This document shows positions 1 through 11,180 of a DNA stretch of 64,000 nt, piece after piece. Source of the DNA: Mesodorylaimus sp. YZB2_4 (Eukaryota; Nematoda; Enoplea; Dorylaimida; Dorylaimidae); assembly GCA_030248295.1 (NCBI GenBank), contig JASANH010001061.1:186001-250000 (forward strand), read 5' to 3'. Numbering within the stretch: position 1 is the first letter of the stretch; each line of letters opens with the position of its first letter. Under the pieces are notes generated by a model. It was not told the origin of the DNA. It saw only the letters and a list, made by a program, of their open reading frames with translations, and ran no database searches. The position numbers and the translations under genes were made by a program.

Positions 1-165
1 TGATTTGCATATTCCAGAGCTTTTATTTGTTTCTCAATCTTTTAATAGTTTCGGTGATTGCAGACGCTGCAAACCCAAAATTTCCACCAATCACAGCAGT
101 TGGATGCACTTCGTGGATAGCGCCGATGGAAAAAGGTACAATACAACAAACTAGGCTTACAAATA
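1..165 (-). pseudogene. Truncated, frameshifted copy of small secreted family B gene
   Basis: The reverse complement of this stretch matches the intact family B gene at 11801-12103 through the hydrophobic leader and the following helix, including the shared segment reading GGNFGFAASAI. Within the helix one base is missing relative to the intact gene, which shifts the frame and brings a stop almost at once, so this copy cannot encode the family protein. It runs off the left edge of the window. On its other side it is fused to a fragment of the family A 3' end, so the locus is a mosaic of two family members. Judged by eye; identity not calculated. Confidence 0.6.
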
Positions 166-262
166 TTTTTGAAAAAGAAATTGTCTCAGGCGAGCGCCCA
201 GCTGCCTTTTTGCTTAAAGAGCAAAAAGGAGGTCTGTTGACATTTTATAAGTCATCTTTTCT
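163..262 (+). pseudogene. Fragment of small secreted family A 3' end
   Basis: The sequence around 166-200 closely resembles 8658-8695, the C-terminal coding part of the family A gene at 8371 (the stretch GAAATTGTCTCAGGC is shared). The rest of the gene is absent. It abuts the family B wreck at 1-165 in opposite orientation, indicating a rearrangement breakpoint near base 163. Confidence 0.45.
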
Positions 263-924
263 GCCAAGTGTAATAATCCATCCTGAATTTTCTTGTATCA
301 GAGTAATTATGACTCGGTGAAATTTTTTGTTCTATTTGATAGTATACTTTCTGTGTCAGAGTGGCAGGATTTGGTTGTTGCATGCAAAATTTTTCAGATA
401 AACTTGCATCATGTCTTCATTAGACGGGTGGGGCATCCTTGCTTAACACATTCAATAAATGTGCAAAGAGTATCGTGGACAGAGAAATTGGAGATTGTAG
501 AAAGCTGACATAGAGGTACTAATGGCGATCGAGGGAGCTCCTAATAATATTGTGCACAAAAAGGATCAATGAACACGCGTGGATCGGATTGGGGAGTTCT
601 GATATATTAATGGCTTAATTGGATTAAAATATAAGCGAAGCTTTGCCAGAAATTATTTGTTGGCTCATTAATAATGACCAGAACTTGAATGACTTCTCGT
701 ACATAAAATACCCTACTTGAGCCAACTTAAGAGGAAAAGTCAAACAAACCTGTCGGTTCGCTAGTGAATACCTGACAGATTTGGGTTGAGGCCAAGATTG
801 AGTGAAATAATCAAAAAAGTCGTAATAAATACTGAGTGTTTATCATGGGAAGCGGTCTTTCGAAAAAAAGTTGGTTCGGTATAAAATATTCAAAAGATTA
901 TGAGTATTTCACACGATCCGATTT

Positions 925-1312
925 GAAACTGATATGATCTAATACAATCTGATCCGATCTGACAATCCCCCATTCGATCCGGCTGTGACCCAAGACTTGT
1001 AAAAAAGACACACACGTTTCTTGCGTCTCAAGACCGACACCCACACGCATTACTCGTCCAATGCGAAAAAAGGATACTGTTAGAAAAACCCCACTGCTGT
1101 TGCCAGATGACTTCCTCTTCAAGCTGACCATGTGTCTCTTGCAAGAAACTAATATCAAACTGTTTCTGTTTAACCTAAAACCTCCTTCCGGTTCAGTTCA
1201 GAACCGATTCAATTCAGAAGTCCCAATACAATCTGATCCGATCTGACAGATCCCCATCCTATCCGGCTGTGACTCAGGACTTGTAAAAAGAACTCACACG
1301 TTTCTTGCGTCT
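925..1312. repeat. Two spaced direct copies of a GATCCGATCTG repeat
   Basis: About 90 bp at 932-1022 is repeated at about 1221-1312. Both copies contain ATACAATCTGATCCGATCTG, a shared CCGGCTGTGAC motif and a conserved ACACGTTTCTTGCGTCT end. Related GATCCGATCTG pieces recur near 9570-9720 and 13868-13915, so this is a dispersed family. I see no gene here. The stretches 300-900 and 1313-2380 show no coding sequence I can support. Confidence 0.6.
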
Positions 1313-2379
1313 TGCGGCGCTTGGCCCTGTGTGATGCTCGAGGGTCACATTGTCCATTGGTGACCATAACATCTTAGCAGCTAAAAGGCTTTAGCATACA
1401 CAGACATCCCCTAAGGCATGCTGACGCGGTTTTACACAATATTGCAGGAGATGAATAGCAGCAACTCAAGCATTATTAGCATTGCTGGTATAGGAAGCGG
1501 CTTTTCTTGACCTTGGTATGTTACGACTATGTGCTAGGCACCTCCTTTCTTGGGTAATTTATGGAGCAAATGCATTTTATTTGCTTCTTAATTTGATTTC
1601 CTGCAAAAAAATTTTACGATAAAAGTGAGCTCGCAAAGCGAACAGAGAGGAGGCTGAATCATGAAACAGAGGGGTTTGGTGTCCCCTGTCAGAGGAGAGT
1701 ATCGATGTTCGAACCGCCTGGACATTCCACACTCGTTATCGTCTAGCAAATTGCTCGATTCAAGGTCACTTTCTAATAAGCGTATGATGAGCCCCAGATG
1801 TACTAGATGCGCACACAGGTGCTTTTGCGCTCTAGCATGCTATAAGTAGCCGTTTTACCAATAAAATAAACACGATAGTCAGTAATGTTAACACAAACAA
1901 TCTTCCCTTTCTCTAGCCAGCATATTGCCAGCTTGTTTTGGGGGGACATTTGTATGGGTTCACTATAATTCCTCAATTACGAACGAGTATGTACCATGAA
2001 GTTTCCTCGAGTGGCTGTCAGATATGATGTCGGAGTTCTGGTGGTTTTGTGCTAGACTCAGCCCTGTGACTTCAATTACGCCAGGGAGGTGACAGTCAAA
2101 GGCCCTATCAAAGCTTCTCGGCAAAGTGGTCGGCTTTGGCTTAAAATATGGGTCCGGATAAGAGGACGGTATGGGATCAGAAGCTATATATTTGGTGGCA
2201 CTTCACTAGGGATGTTTTAAACCTGTTTTGGAATCTTGTGCAGTTACTTTTACGTAAGCATATGCAGCAAATCATCAATAAATTTCTCGATGCGCATATT
2301 ATGAAGCAGAAAATCTGAAAACTCATGCACAAATAATCAGGCATTTTCACACTTTTTCAGACGCTTGAAAATTCGAAGC

Positions 2380-2440
2380 AGCGTTTTGATCGATGCACAG
2401 TTTGATCATATGGGCTATTGCGATAACATTTGCATCAAAA
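2380..2440 (-). other. Conserved 3'-flank module of family A genes
   Basis: Read on the minus strand, this lies just downstream of the family A gene at 2529-2846 and carries the motif CAAACTGTGCATCGA. The same motif follows the family A coding ends near 9010, 17905 and, diverged, 16225. It may be part of a 3' UTR or simply duplicated flank. Confidence 0.45.
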
Positions 2441-2528
2441 CCTATGAGAAGGAAATCAATCATTTTTAGCAATGAGAAACAGTTAAACTGTCTCACGTTC
2501 AGGTACTAGAAATACGTTGCGATCATTA

Positions 2529-2846
2529 CTACTTCGTATTAACGCCACCAACGTCAAGCCCATTATGAATATTTTTGAGCTTAATCAGCGCTTCGGCCAT
2601 AATTGCATCGACTTTAGAAACAACATCGTAAAAAATTTTTGTTGCTCCAGGCTGCCAAGAATTTGAGGTGTGCGGCTGTGTAAGGTATGGAATAAATCGA
2701 TCTTTCTGCGCCTTTAATTTAATTTCAGTGTTATTTGACTCGCTCAGAAATTTTTTAAAATCTCCCACAATTTCGTTAGCATTCTTCTTTGGCTCAGTTG
2801 AAAAAATAAGAGCCACAAGCAAGGTGCAGACGATTACGAGTTTCAT
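2529..2846 (-). CDS. Small secreted helical protein, family A
   Basis: Predicted 105-residue protein starting at the second Met of the open frame, chosen because it begins an ideal signal peptide (MKLVIVCTLLVALIFS). The mature part is predicted helical, charged and free of cysteine. It shares with the copies at 15806 and 18017 the pattern DRF..Y, a central Trp, a D.V..KV element, then an AL..L...H.G ending. No known domain was recognised. The promoter side carries the same CGACTTGTCG module (about 2901-2910) as other family A genes, and the 3' flank carries the shared CAAACTGTGCATCGA motif. It appears to be a single-exon gene. Secretion is inferred from the signal peptide only; function is unknown. 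Confidence 0.65.
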   Translation of the reverse strand: MKLVIVCTLLVALIFSTEPKKNANEIVGDFKKFLSESNNTEIKLKAQKDRFIPYLTQPHTSNSWQPGATKIFYDVVSKVDAIMAEALIKLKNIHNGLDVGGVNTK

Positions 2847-2895
2847 TGTCGCTGACTTACGGTATAACGTCGTCACAGTTGAACAAGAGAAAGAT

Positions 2896-2913
2896 GGTGC
2901 CCGACTTGTCGGG
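2896..2913 (-). promoter_or_regulatory. Shared promoter module upstream of family A gene
   Basis: On the minus strand this reads approximately CGACAAGTCGGGCACCATC, about 50-70 bp before the start codon. Nearly the same string precedes the family A genes at 15806 (around 15737-15750) and 18340 (around 18391-18410). Conservation in the upstream region of three diverged genes suggests a promoter or 5' UTR element. Confidence 0.4.
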
Positions 2914-3575
2914 TGAGAAAACTTGTGCTGAACTGGAGTAGGGTGAGCGCATTAGGCTGGCCAAAATATCATCCGCTACTTGTAAGCATGTGAGTAAAAG
3001 ATAGAGAAAAGCACCAGGTCAGCAAAAACCACGCGCGCATAGCTTTCCTACGCTAATAGAGCATTGTTCGGCAAAAATCTGAAAAAGAGGTTTGGTCACC
3101 TGATACATTTTTAATCGCTCAGAAAAAAGCTTTTGAATATATAAACAGCTGTTTTAAAAATTTATGTTTTGACAATTACTTGCGTCATCTGACAATTTTT
3201 ATGCGCACATGAAACAGCCTTATGCATTGTGTGATTAGTGACTGCCCTGCCTGTCCTTGACGCTGGTCACTTGTCTAGGGGCCGAAAAAGGGAGAAAGGT
3301 CGCGACGCGCTTTTCTATCCTACTCTGGCCGCTTTCTCCCGCCCTACCTTTGCATCGATCTAGGACTCTAGAAGCACAATATACAGTAGGCATAAACTGG
3401 ATCACATCAGTTTCGTGTCTCGACGGCTCTAGCGGCTTTGCATTCGGCAGAAGTATGCCGAGTAATCGCTGAACAGCACGCTTGACTGCTTCACCTACTG
3501 TATATTATGTAGTTTGCGATTCGCGCCACAGCATAGATGTTACAGTGACTACAGCAGTATCCTATCATCACACAG

Positions 3576-3644
3576 TGTACTGTAGACCCACGCAACATTC
3601 GTTCATCAACCCGATGAACGAGTGTTGCGTGGGTCTACAGTACA
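3576..3644. repeat. Near-perfect 32-bp inverted repeat with 5-nt loop
   Basis: Left arm 3576-3607 and right arm 3613-3644 are complementary except for one position, with loop AACCC. Each arm begins TGTACTGTAGACCCACGC in its own orientation. It would fold into a long hairpin in DNA or RNA on either strand. It is too perfect and short-looped for a typical animal microRNA precursor and may be the fused termini of a foldback element. No gene is evident from 2950 to 3870 apart from this. Confidence 0.85.
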
Positions 3645-3871
3645 GAAGAACATAGGCCAAACTAGATTCCACCGCTGCACGAGAACGCCAACTACTGACT
3701 GAAAAGCTACGAATAAAAAAAAGGCCTACAGTACAGCCCCTGAAGCGCAATATTGCGCTCGGAAATGTGGAGGGGGGGGGGAATAAAAAAAGAACCACAA
3801 AGAAAAGAATACAATATTTCTATCGCACAGTAAAAGCCGGCACGTTAGTATTGGTAATACTGGGACCATAC

Positions 3872-4255
3872 CTTTTTTAGCCTTGCACCCAACGCTATAT
3901 CGTCTATTCCTGGCCACCAGTAACCCATGTGATCTAACTCTTTGTAATCGCGAAGTGTCAGCAACGTGGAGTTGTACTTGGCACAAATCTCTCGGGCCAC
4001 TCGGAAGTTGAAGATGTTTTTGTTCGGGTCATCAGGGTTCGAATTCGTTTTTCTATCCACATTTTTCACTTTAAAGTAGCAAACTGGGGGATGCTCTTTC
4101 TGCTCTATTCGTCCAATGTCTTCGAAAAGTGTATTTGGCATCAAGCGATGATTTTGGGAAATGTGCTGACACCAGTCCAGCCTGGCTTGCGAAAGAGGGA
4201 CTAAAATAGCCAAGCCTCCAAGAAATAGCAACAGCCTGGGGCCAGAAAATTCCAT
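3872..4255 (-). pseudogene. Orphan first exon of two-CTLD lectin gene (partial copy)
   Basis: This exon encodes a signal peptide (MEFSGPRLLLFLGGLAILVPLSQA) cut before RLDWC, then the first half of a C-type-lectin-like domain with the conserved patterns VCYF, REICAKYNSTLLTLRD and a terminal LGARLKK, where a GTATGG donor follows in phase 0. It is a paralogue of exon 1 of the gene at 21900-26459 (positions 26067-26459), with the same exon end. I found no second-half exon on the minus strand between here and base 1. It is therefore either an incomplete duplicate or a gene whose next exon lies outside the window. The open frame itself is intact. Confidence 0.6.
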
Positions 4256-4815
4256 TTTGATAAGGCACCAGATCAGCCTTGTCTTCTACTTGCCTCCACC
4301 GGAAATGGTTGGACCGAGCTCAGACCTTGTTATATGACCTGACCTGATGTTTCCACGTAGCGCCACACGACTGCCACGTGAAAATTGTAAGCCTATATCT
4401 AGAATGTTGGTAGGTCAAATAAAGACGCAAGAACATGGTGCGGCAAATCCTCCCCCAGAATTGCCGTATGTTAGGCCAAAAAACACCTAGCGTAGTCAAT
4501 AAGCAGCTTTGGTGAACGTTTTCTAGGATTATTTTTATAATGCATCATCCCATGCCCACGTAGACGCAGCTCAAAGTTCTGTGTAGTAGACGACTATACA
4601 ATACAGTATAGTAGAATGTTTTCTCACTCGTGCATATACCAAGTCCACTTGCAGTGCAGTGAACGCAGTACTTGTTGCCGAAAGGAACAAAAATTTCAAG
4701 CGTTCCAGCAGGAAAACATGTACCAAATCTGCAGTATCGCCTCCCGTAGGCTTTACTCGAATTTATCAGGGATAATTCGTCTTATGTCAGCAACAGCTTT
4801 GTAGAGAAAAATGGG
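4256..4815 (-). repeat. Duplicated upstream region of the lectin gene
   Basis: Together with exon 1 this matches 26460-26960. A shared block reads AACACCTAGCGTAGTCAATAA (4486-4505 and about 26667-26690), and a second reads close to CAGCGACAACTTTGTAGAGAAAA at the far end. The segment is thus part of a roughly 0.95 kb duplication that includes the promoter. Confidence 0.7.
4331..4337 (-). promoter_or_regulatory. TATA-like box, conserved in the lectin duplicate
   Basis: Minus-strand TCATATA lies about 76 bp before the start codon at 4255. The paralogous gene has the same TCATATAAC at about 26534-26540, 75-80 bp before its start codon, within otherwise drifting sequence. Confidence 0.45.
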
Positions 4816-5099
4816 ATCCATAAAGTGTGAATGTTTTTCAGCTGGTATTGCTCGTAGAACAATTTCAAGATATTTTTCATTTGTAAAAAGCTATCAAGCG
4901 CTAATATAGTTAACTGAAACTGAATCTAACTGAATCTCCTAATCAACACTGAATTCAACTTCAATGAATGTTTTTAGAGTCAGCTAGATTCAGTTTGCTG
5001 ACTTTCACGGAAGCATCACTAAATGTCAAGTCGAACTTTGCAGAACCATAAACTGTGCGACAGGCTCCATTGGGCAAAAGAAAGCTCTGTGCGAATTAT

Positions 5100-5118
5100 T
5101 TGGGGGGGGGGGGGGGGT
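5100..5118. repeat. Poly-G run
   Basis: An uninterrupted G run of about 18 bases. Similar runs occur at 3771, 32320, 44808, 45745 and 51223 and their lengths are probably unreliable. I see nothing else I can support between 4816 and 5880. Confidence 0.8.
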
Positions 5119-5924
5119 ATGGCAATAAAACAGCAGTGGTCAGTGCCCAAAGTACCATAAAGTTTTTGAATTCCTTAGAATTTAACAAAAAACCTTAAGC
5201 CCGGGTGTTAAATTTGAAGTGCCTAAATCTACGGATAAGGCACCTCTTGGACAGCTATATTGTGACACGTCCTGAATCGGTGTCTCAGCGTTGTCCCAAG
5301 TTGTTGTCTAATAGTGCCCTCAATTCGTACTGTAAAAAATTAGAATAGCGCTGTAAAATTGGCCCTGCTGCTTGTGAGTCTTGTTCTTGGGTCTATTGCA
5401 GCTATCTTACTCGTACAGCTCCCTGCCAGCCCAGCTGCATAGACTACTGTGTGCCAGCGTAGTGTGCGCTTGCGAATGCCATTATCCGTGGCATAGGCAC
5501 TCTCTCTTCCCATTTGTTCATATCCAAACTTGGCGTCATTGGAGCGAGGTATTTTGGCTGTACCAGCCTGGTAAGGCGCCTTTTCTCGGATTACGGCGAA
5601 AAGAAATCGATCATGCAGTAGGCAGTTTGAGCAGGAATTGACGTATAACGAATGAGATTTATCTTTGATTTTCAATGGGTGTCAGCTTCTCTAATTTTCC
5701 CAAAGCCGTGAAAACAGTTTTGCATTTCTTTTTGAGCTTGATAAAAATTCAGTTTCTTGGACTGCCCGTGAAATTTCACGTTATGCCAGAAAATTGTCAG
5801 CTGTAGTGAAATTTCTTGGTAAAATTGCAAACACAGGGAAGCTTTGTTGCTGGTGCAGGTAAAAGTAAAATTTTTTTGTCCGATCACTGTCAAAGTCAGA
5901 GCCAGAAAATTTACAATTTGTCAC

Positions 5925-6285
5925 AGGTCAAGGTCAGGTCAGAAAGTTTTTTTTCGGTTCGGTCAAGATCAGGGTCAGGTCAGAATATTTTTTGAGGAGC
6001 CGGTCGAGGTCAAGGTCAGGTCAGAAAGTTTTTTGAGGGGTCGCTCAAAATCAGGGTCAGGTCAGACAGTGAAAAACCCAGGTCATTGGAACACTAGCGG
6101 TCACAAACAGACGCTGCCGCCGGCGTTGACGCGTGTCTGCTTGGCAGAGTACAGATTTTACATATGCAGTTGGCCAGACGCCTGTGATATTTTGCATAGA
6201 GCTTTCTTTTGCGCACCGGAATATAATACAATTTTCGGTTTTCTAAAGTTCGACTTGACAGCTAGCGATATTTTCTCGTGAGTGT
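5925..6285 (+). repeat. AGGTCA-rich dispersed repeat
   Basis: About four imperfect units of roughly 45 bp contain repeated GGTCAGGTCAGA followed by T-rich tracts (5925-6070), then the sequence AAACCCAGGTCATTGGAACAC, then a tail (6170-6280) including GCCAGACGCCT and AAGTTCGACTT. Related pieces occur at 10795-10920, 20285-20390 and 21110-21365. This looks like a degraded mobile-element family; AGGTCA is also the nuclear-receptor half site, but here it is probably just the repeat unit. From 6286 to 7950 I found no gene I can support. Confidence 0.6.
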
Positions 6286-7957
6286 TCTGTTTTTGGCTGT
6301 CCATGCTAAGCTTGAAGAGAAACCAAACGCAGCTAACCGTGACGCAATCCATCGCTTGTGGTTACTGTTCGCGCTAGTTTTCTTTTCTTAATGTAAAGCC
6401 AGAGTACAGATGATGGGGGGAGGGGGTCATGTAGAAAGTAAGACGGACTGGGCATATTTTAGGGCTGGTCGAACCCCGTCTTCCAATTGGCATAAACGAA
6501 CAGGAGGTCTAAAAATGGTCGACTTGGACTAAAATATGTGTGTGATTGAACAGATAACATTCACTTTTCCAGATCTCTAAAAGCCAAGCGCGCGAGTTTT
6601 TAATTTTAATATTAGCTTCAATGAATTACTTTGCATAAATATCGCCGAAATATTTTTGTTCAGGTTTATTCACGGCATAAGCCAAGCGCGGCATTGGTAT
6701 AGTATGACGACACCCCGACCTAACCGTCGACACCATGGGTATTTTTTTTTTTATTGCACGAACGGAAAAAAGGCAATCAACACAAAATAACCACCTGGTT
6801 AATCATTTCACTATAAATCACTTGTCTTTTCTTATCTTCTTTATCTCCATCAAGCCACCGCCTACTTGGCGAGCAAGGAGTAGTCCCCCTCCCCAAGTGC
6901 CGTACATTGCGCTATACACGCACATTGGTATAGTATGACGACACCTCGACCTGACCTTCGGCACAAAGACAAAGGGGCAGTAGTCTACTTTAGCGAGCCA
7001 CAAAAAATTTTCGAAGTACGACAGGTGAGAAAGAGAAAATATATATAAAGTGCCATAACTTTATAAGCAGTAAATGTCTCGGATGGCTCTCAATGCCAAC
7101 CCAATGTGCTTCAGCTCCCGTGTTCTTTTCTTGTCTTATCTTAGTCCTTTTTGGACAGCACCTGAAACTTTGCTCATTCGCCATGCCAGCTGTGCATGTG
7201 CCCACTAGGGTTGATCCCAAGTTGGTTCAAATTGTTCAATCTTGCTGCACTGAACAATCGGCCAACTTGGATGTCAGCGACGAGACCTTCGTGAACATCC
7301 TTTGTAAATTTTGTTCCAGTACCTACTTTAATAACATGTTTAATGGTTTTTTTAATTTTATTTTTAACTCAGTTTAATGGTTTTTTGTATGTTGCATGCT
7401 TTCAAGACGAGAAAGCTTTGGCAACTTACTTTTAACTTTTCCAAAAATTGCTTACAGAACACAAGGTGTCGTTATACTATTACCATGGTGTCGACCGTCA
7501 GGTTTGGGTGTCGTCATACTACAGTATACCACTAACGCCAATCGATGTTACGCCGGAAATTGCTACGCTGCTTTTCTGAGATGGCAATTTGTGTTCCGCA
7601 ATTTTAAATTCACTTGCCATATTTTTCGAGAGGAAAAATATCAGGCAAGCAAAATCGATTCGAGCGGGAAATTCGAAATTTGTGTGTAGCGTACTGCGCG
7701 TCATAACTTTTTTTGAACGTCTCATATGGCTGCTATAGCGCACTGAATCTCTCACAATTTTCGCTAACCCATTGAAAGCAGAAAAGTAGGCCTGAAAAAA
7801 TAGACATGCTAATGGCTAAGTTAGGCTGCGCAGATAATTCATTCACTAAAAGCCGGCGTCTGACCAATCTGTAACTAAAGCTTGAATTTTTGAATTTAGA
7901 CAGAGCATGGTATATGGCACCTCTAAGCGCGCTAAAAAATATCATGGCTGATTACAA

Positions 7958-8212
7958 TCAAGGCTGATCATAACTTGAGCCTGATTGATGATAGGTCAAA
8001 AACCACAATGGGCAGCTGTATTCTATGTAAAGTGGCGACCTTCCACTCAAGTCGAATTGGGCGAAAGAAACCCCGAAACGGGTTTTTGCTGCACCAGTCA
8101 CCTGAAGGTGTACCCCTTTGACATGCTGATGCAGGGGCGCAGATAAATCATTCTGACCAACTTCTTCCAGCTTTTGCCAACAACAAACTGAATTCCAGAC
8201 AGGCCACGGAAC
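7958..8212 (-). repeat. Inverted copy of family B upstream region, gene lost
   Basis: The reverse complement matches 11478-11745, the region upstream of the family B gene at 11801. Both contain CTGGAATTCAGT, TCTGCGCCCCTGCATC, GTTTCTTTCGCC and CTTTACATAGAATAC in the same order. The B coding sequence expected at lower coordinates is not recognisable. Because the family A gene at 8371 lies on the other side in the opposite direction, this looks like a former head-to-head A/B pair whose B half has decayed. Confidence 0.6.
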
Positions 8213-8370
8213 ATGATAACATAAAGCGTGTTCCAAAAAAGGCGTCGGTAAAGGTTCTGTACGTTATGCAGGGCTAAGTTTAGACTCGGGGTTGTACAAA
8301 ACGGGTTTCGCCGGAACTTGCAGCCACTGTTGGACACTTTTGCTTGCAGCTTGTCATAACTCAGCTCAGG

Positions 8371-8724
8371 ATGAAGATTGTAAGCATCTGGATTCTGATA
8401 ATATTTTGTGTTGGATTCAGTCAGACCAGTAAAACAATCATTTTTGACTCCGTGAAAGACTCTATCAAAGTCTTCACAGAGAGCGTGAGCAAGTTACGGG
8501 TCCAAGAAGAGCGATTGAGGCCCTATATATCGACCGAGAAGTCAGAAGAGATTAGAGAAGGACTGAACGAACCGTGGTATCAGCAAGCGAGGATCGTTCT
8601 TGATGAAGTAGAGGATGGGATTGAGGACATATCTACTAATTGCCGGTCTGTTTTGAAACAGAAATTGTCTCAGGCAAGTGCCCAGCTGGCGAATTGTATA
8701 CAGACCAATAAGGTTTTTTGTTGA
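8371..8724 (+). CDS. Small secreted helical protein, family A
   Basis: Predicted 117-residue protein. The Met at 8371 is chosen over an upstream Met because it begins a signal peptide (MKIVSIWILIIFCVGFSQT). The mature part aligns with family A: VQEERLRPYI, a central Trp in EPWYQQA, then VLDEVEDGI. It differs in ending with a longer tail containing three cysteines (NCRSV, ANCIQ and the terminal FC), absent from other A members. It lies head to head with a decayed family B promoter copy at 7958-8212. A separate 3' fragment of another A gene follows at about 8793. Function unknown; secretion inferred from the leader. Confidence 0.65.
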   Translation: MKIVSIWILIIFCVGFSQTSKTIIFDSVKDSIKVFTESVSKLRVQEERLRPYISTEKSEEIREGLNEPWYQQARIVLDEVEDGIEDISTNCRSVLKQKLSQASAQLANCIQTNKVFC

Positions 8725-8792
8725 CGGCATTCTTATCGTGTTTGCCACGATTAAAACTTATTTCTTCAAGTTTAGAATAAATACGGGAACTA

Positions 8793-9090
8793 GGTAGTGT
8801 CCTTGCTGAAGTCGCAAAGAAGAAGGAAAGTGCGCTGAAAGAACTGGAAGAGGGGCAAACAGGGGCGCTGGCCAAGCAAAACTCACCCACAACAGGGTCG
8901 TAAAAGACCAACAATAAAGGTAGACAATTTTAAGCTCTTTTAAATTTTAAATGCTTAAATCTCTCTCAGTTCTGGGTTGAAACGGAAAAAAAATCGATGG
9001 TCGACATGATCAAACTGTGCATCGACCATGACGCTGTTTGCAATCGTGAAGCTTCCGCAAGAAAGCATGATTGATTCGGTAGAAAATATA
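8793..9090 (+). pseudogene. Family A 3' half fragment with its flank
   Basis: Bases 8793-8902 match the last third of the family A gene at 15806 (shared AAAGAACTGGAA, GGCCAAGCAAAAC, ACAGGGTCGTAA), and the similarity continues through the 3' flank to about 9090, including the CTGTGCATCGACCATGACG motif. The 5' half and signal peptide are missing. It sits directly after the intact A gene at 8371, so it is a truncated tandem remnant or was captured by recombination. Confidence 0.6.
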
Positions 9091-10339
9091 ATGCTCCTTG
9101 CTTCCGAGGCGTGTTTGCTTTCATGAAATATGAAAATTTCTGAACCCGAAGTCAGCGCCCGACTTCAAAAAAAAGCGCCAAATATGTCTTGTGCGACATC
9201 AAATTCACGCTAATTTCTCTTCTTCTAATAATTCAAAAAATTTGTTGCGACATCGAATACACTTATGTTCACTGTACATTACATACACGGTATACGGTAC
9301 GCATTTTTGTGAACCCTCGGACTTTCGCTCGCCAGCAGACAGCAGTGTTGCAACGTGACAGTATGCAAATATACAGTACCGTGTTTTTCTCACTGCATGC
9401 TCGTCCTGCTGGAGAAGCAGCTACGATTCTTCGTTTGTCTACGCTAAGACTGTCTATTTGGAATGAAGGAAATTTTGAAACGAATATGCTGCGCAAAAAA
9501 TGTAAGGAATAGATTCCATCTGCATTCTCTGTCAGACACACATTTTCCTGGGCCTGGATCCCGATCCCCGGATCGGATAAGTGATCCACCTATCGTTTTG
9601 GCTGATGGGGGTTGTTAGATCGGATTAGATCATTTAAAATATCCGAATCCAATCAAAATTTTTGGATCAGATCAGACTGGATATCTCACAGCCGATCTAG
9701 TCCGGCTGTGAGATGATGCGCATGCTTTCTCAGAGTGAATATTCGCTTCGGGGTTGGGAGGTGCGAGTCAAAAAGACGCCTTTTCGGTGGACGCAATCTA
9801 TGCCTCTTATAAAAGCAAAACTAGTTGTTAGTTTTGCTTTGATTGTGAGATCTGATCCTATGGCTTCGCCATCAAAAAAGCCAAAACCTGATCACGTTGC
9901 TGCTAAGAGAGTCAAGGAGCTCGAATCAGGGACTGCCGACCGCCCACTGGCAAATTCTAGCTAGCGGATCATTGTTTATTGTCCATGCGTTGCGAAAAAA
10001 TGACTCTGGTGCTACATCATCAAAGTGTGTTCCGACTCATCTTTGTGGATGAGAGAACCTCCTAAGTGAATTCGGCAGGAATTTCCTCATCCTGACACAA
10101 GTCCCACGAAAACTGAATGAAGTTTCTCCATGTTTTTTGTTGGATAGTGACTTCATTTGCGATGACCACGTCACATACCCGCTTGTCCAGTAGTGTTCAG
10201 TGTCCACCTTTGCATCTAATCGTAAGCATGAGCGCGCCTAGACATCAGCAATGTCTGCTAGCGAGCGAAAGTCCGAGGGCTCACAAAAATGCATACGGTA
10301 CATAACGTTATCTATATTTAATTTTCGCGCTGGAAGACA

Positions 10340-11180
10340 TTGCCCTCTAAAGTGTGCGTTAAGGGCTTCGCAGACAGAGTGCCATTATACAAAGCTTTAA
10401 CCTGACTTCATTTTCACAACAGTGAATGGTTTGAATATTTTGATTTTTGAGGTGATTTTCATAACAAATATTTCGCCCCGGCTGGGAAAGGTGTTGTGAT
10501 TGCCAGCTTACGTTAGTTTGTCCTGGTATCACCAACCTAGGCACGACTTTCCCTAAAAATGCATGGCTTTTCACTTGGTTCCTGCAGATGATTCTGATTG
10601 AGTGAACAATTCTTTAAGGGTTTTTGACTCTTGACATTTTATTTTATAGAGGCCCACTTACACTTGTAAGTGCTGGCGGCGGTGTTGATGCAGCCACACG
10701 GTCAATAAATACTAAAGACAGCTTTGTTTCCGCTTAAGGTCCAGAATTTTTTTCTTGTCATAGTTAAAAGTCAGATATGTTAAAAAAACAGTACTAGGCA
10801 AGGTCGAAGTGAAAGTCAGTTAAAAGTTTTGTGGCTGGTTTAGGTCGAAGTCAGGGCTGAAAATTTTCAGGGATTTATAAAGGACTGACAGTGAAAAACC
10901 ATAGTCATCGGAGCACTGATCAGGGTCTTGTGTAATTTTTTTGGGCTTCTAAGCATTCGCGCAATAAGCACAGCAGCAAGGCAAAGAGTCGGCTGCTGCT
11001 CAGTGATGGCTCAGCCACTCAGCATTTTCTTCAATGGGCAGCGAGGACTTACAAGACAAGAATACTTCGAGAAAATGGAGTATTTTTCTGTGAGATAAAA
11101 TCGATGCAGCAGCGACAACAGATCGACAGGATTTTTATGCACAAATTGGTTTGAGGAAGGACGTTCCTCCAAAAATTATT
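10340..11180 (+). repeat. Direct duplicate of 16.5-16.97 kb segment, with GGTCA repeat insertion
   Basis: Bases 10910-11170 align in the same orientation with about 16690-16960: shared landmarks are CACTGATCAGG, AGAGTCGGCTG, GCGA(G/A)GACTTACAA and ATAAAATCGATGCAGCAGCG. Weaker similarity extends left. A GGTCA-type repeat lies at 10795-10920. No coding sequence is evident. The stretch 9091-10340 also shows no gene I can support. Confidence 0.5.

Noticed and set aside
3576..3644. microRNA precursor
   Set aside because: Stem nearly perfect over 32 bp with a 5-nt loop; lacks the usual bulges and loop size.
5844..6281. 145-residue plus-strand frame
   Set aside because: Lies in the GGTCA repeat; repetitive GQ/RS pattern comes from the repeat unit.
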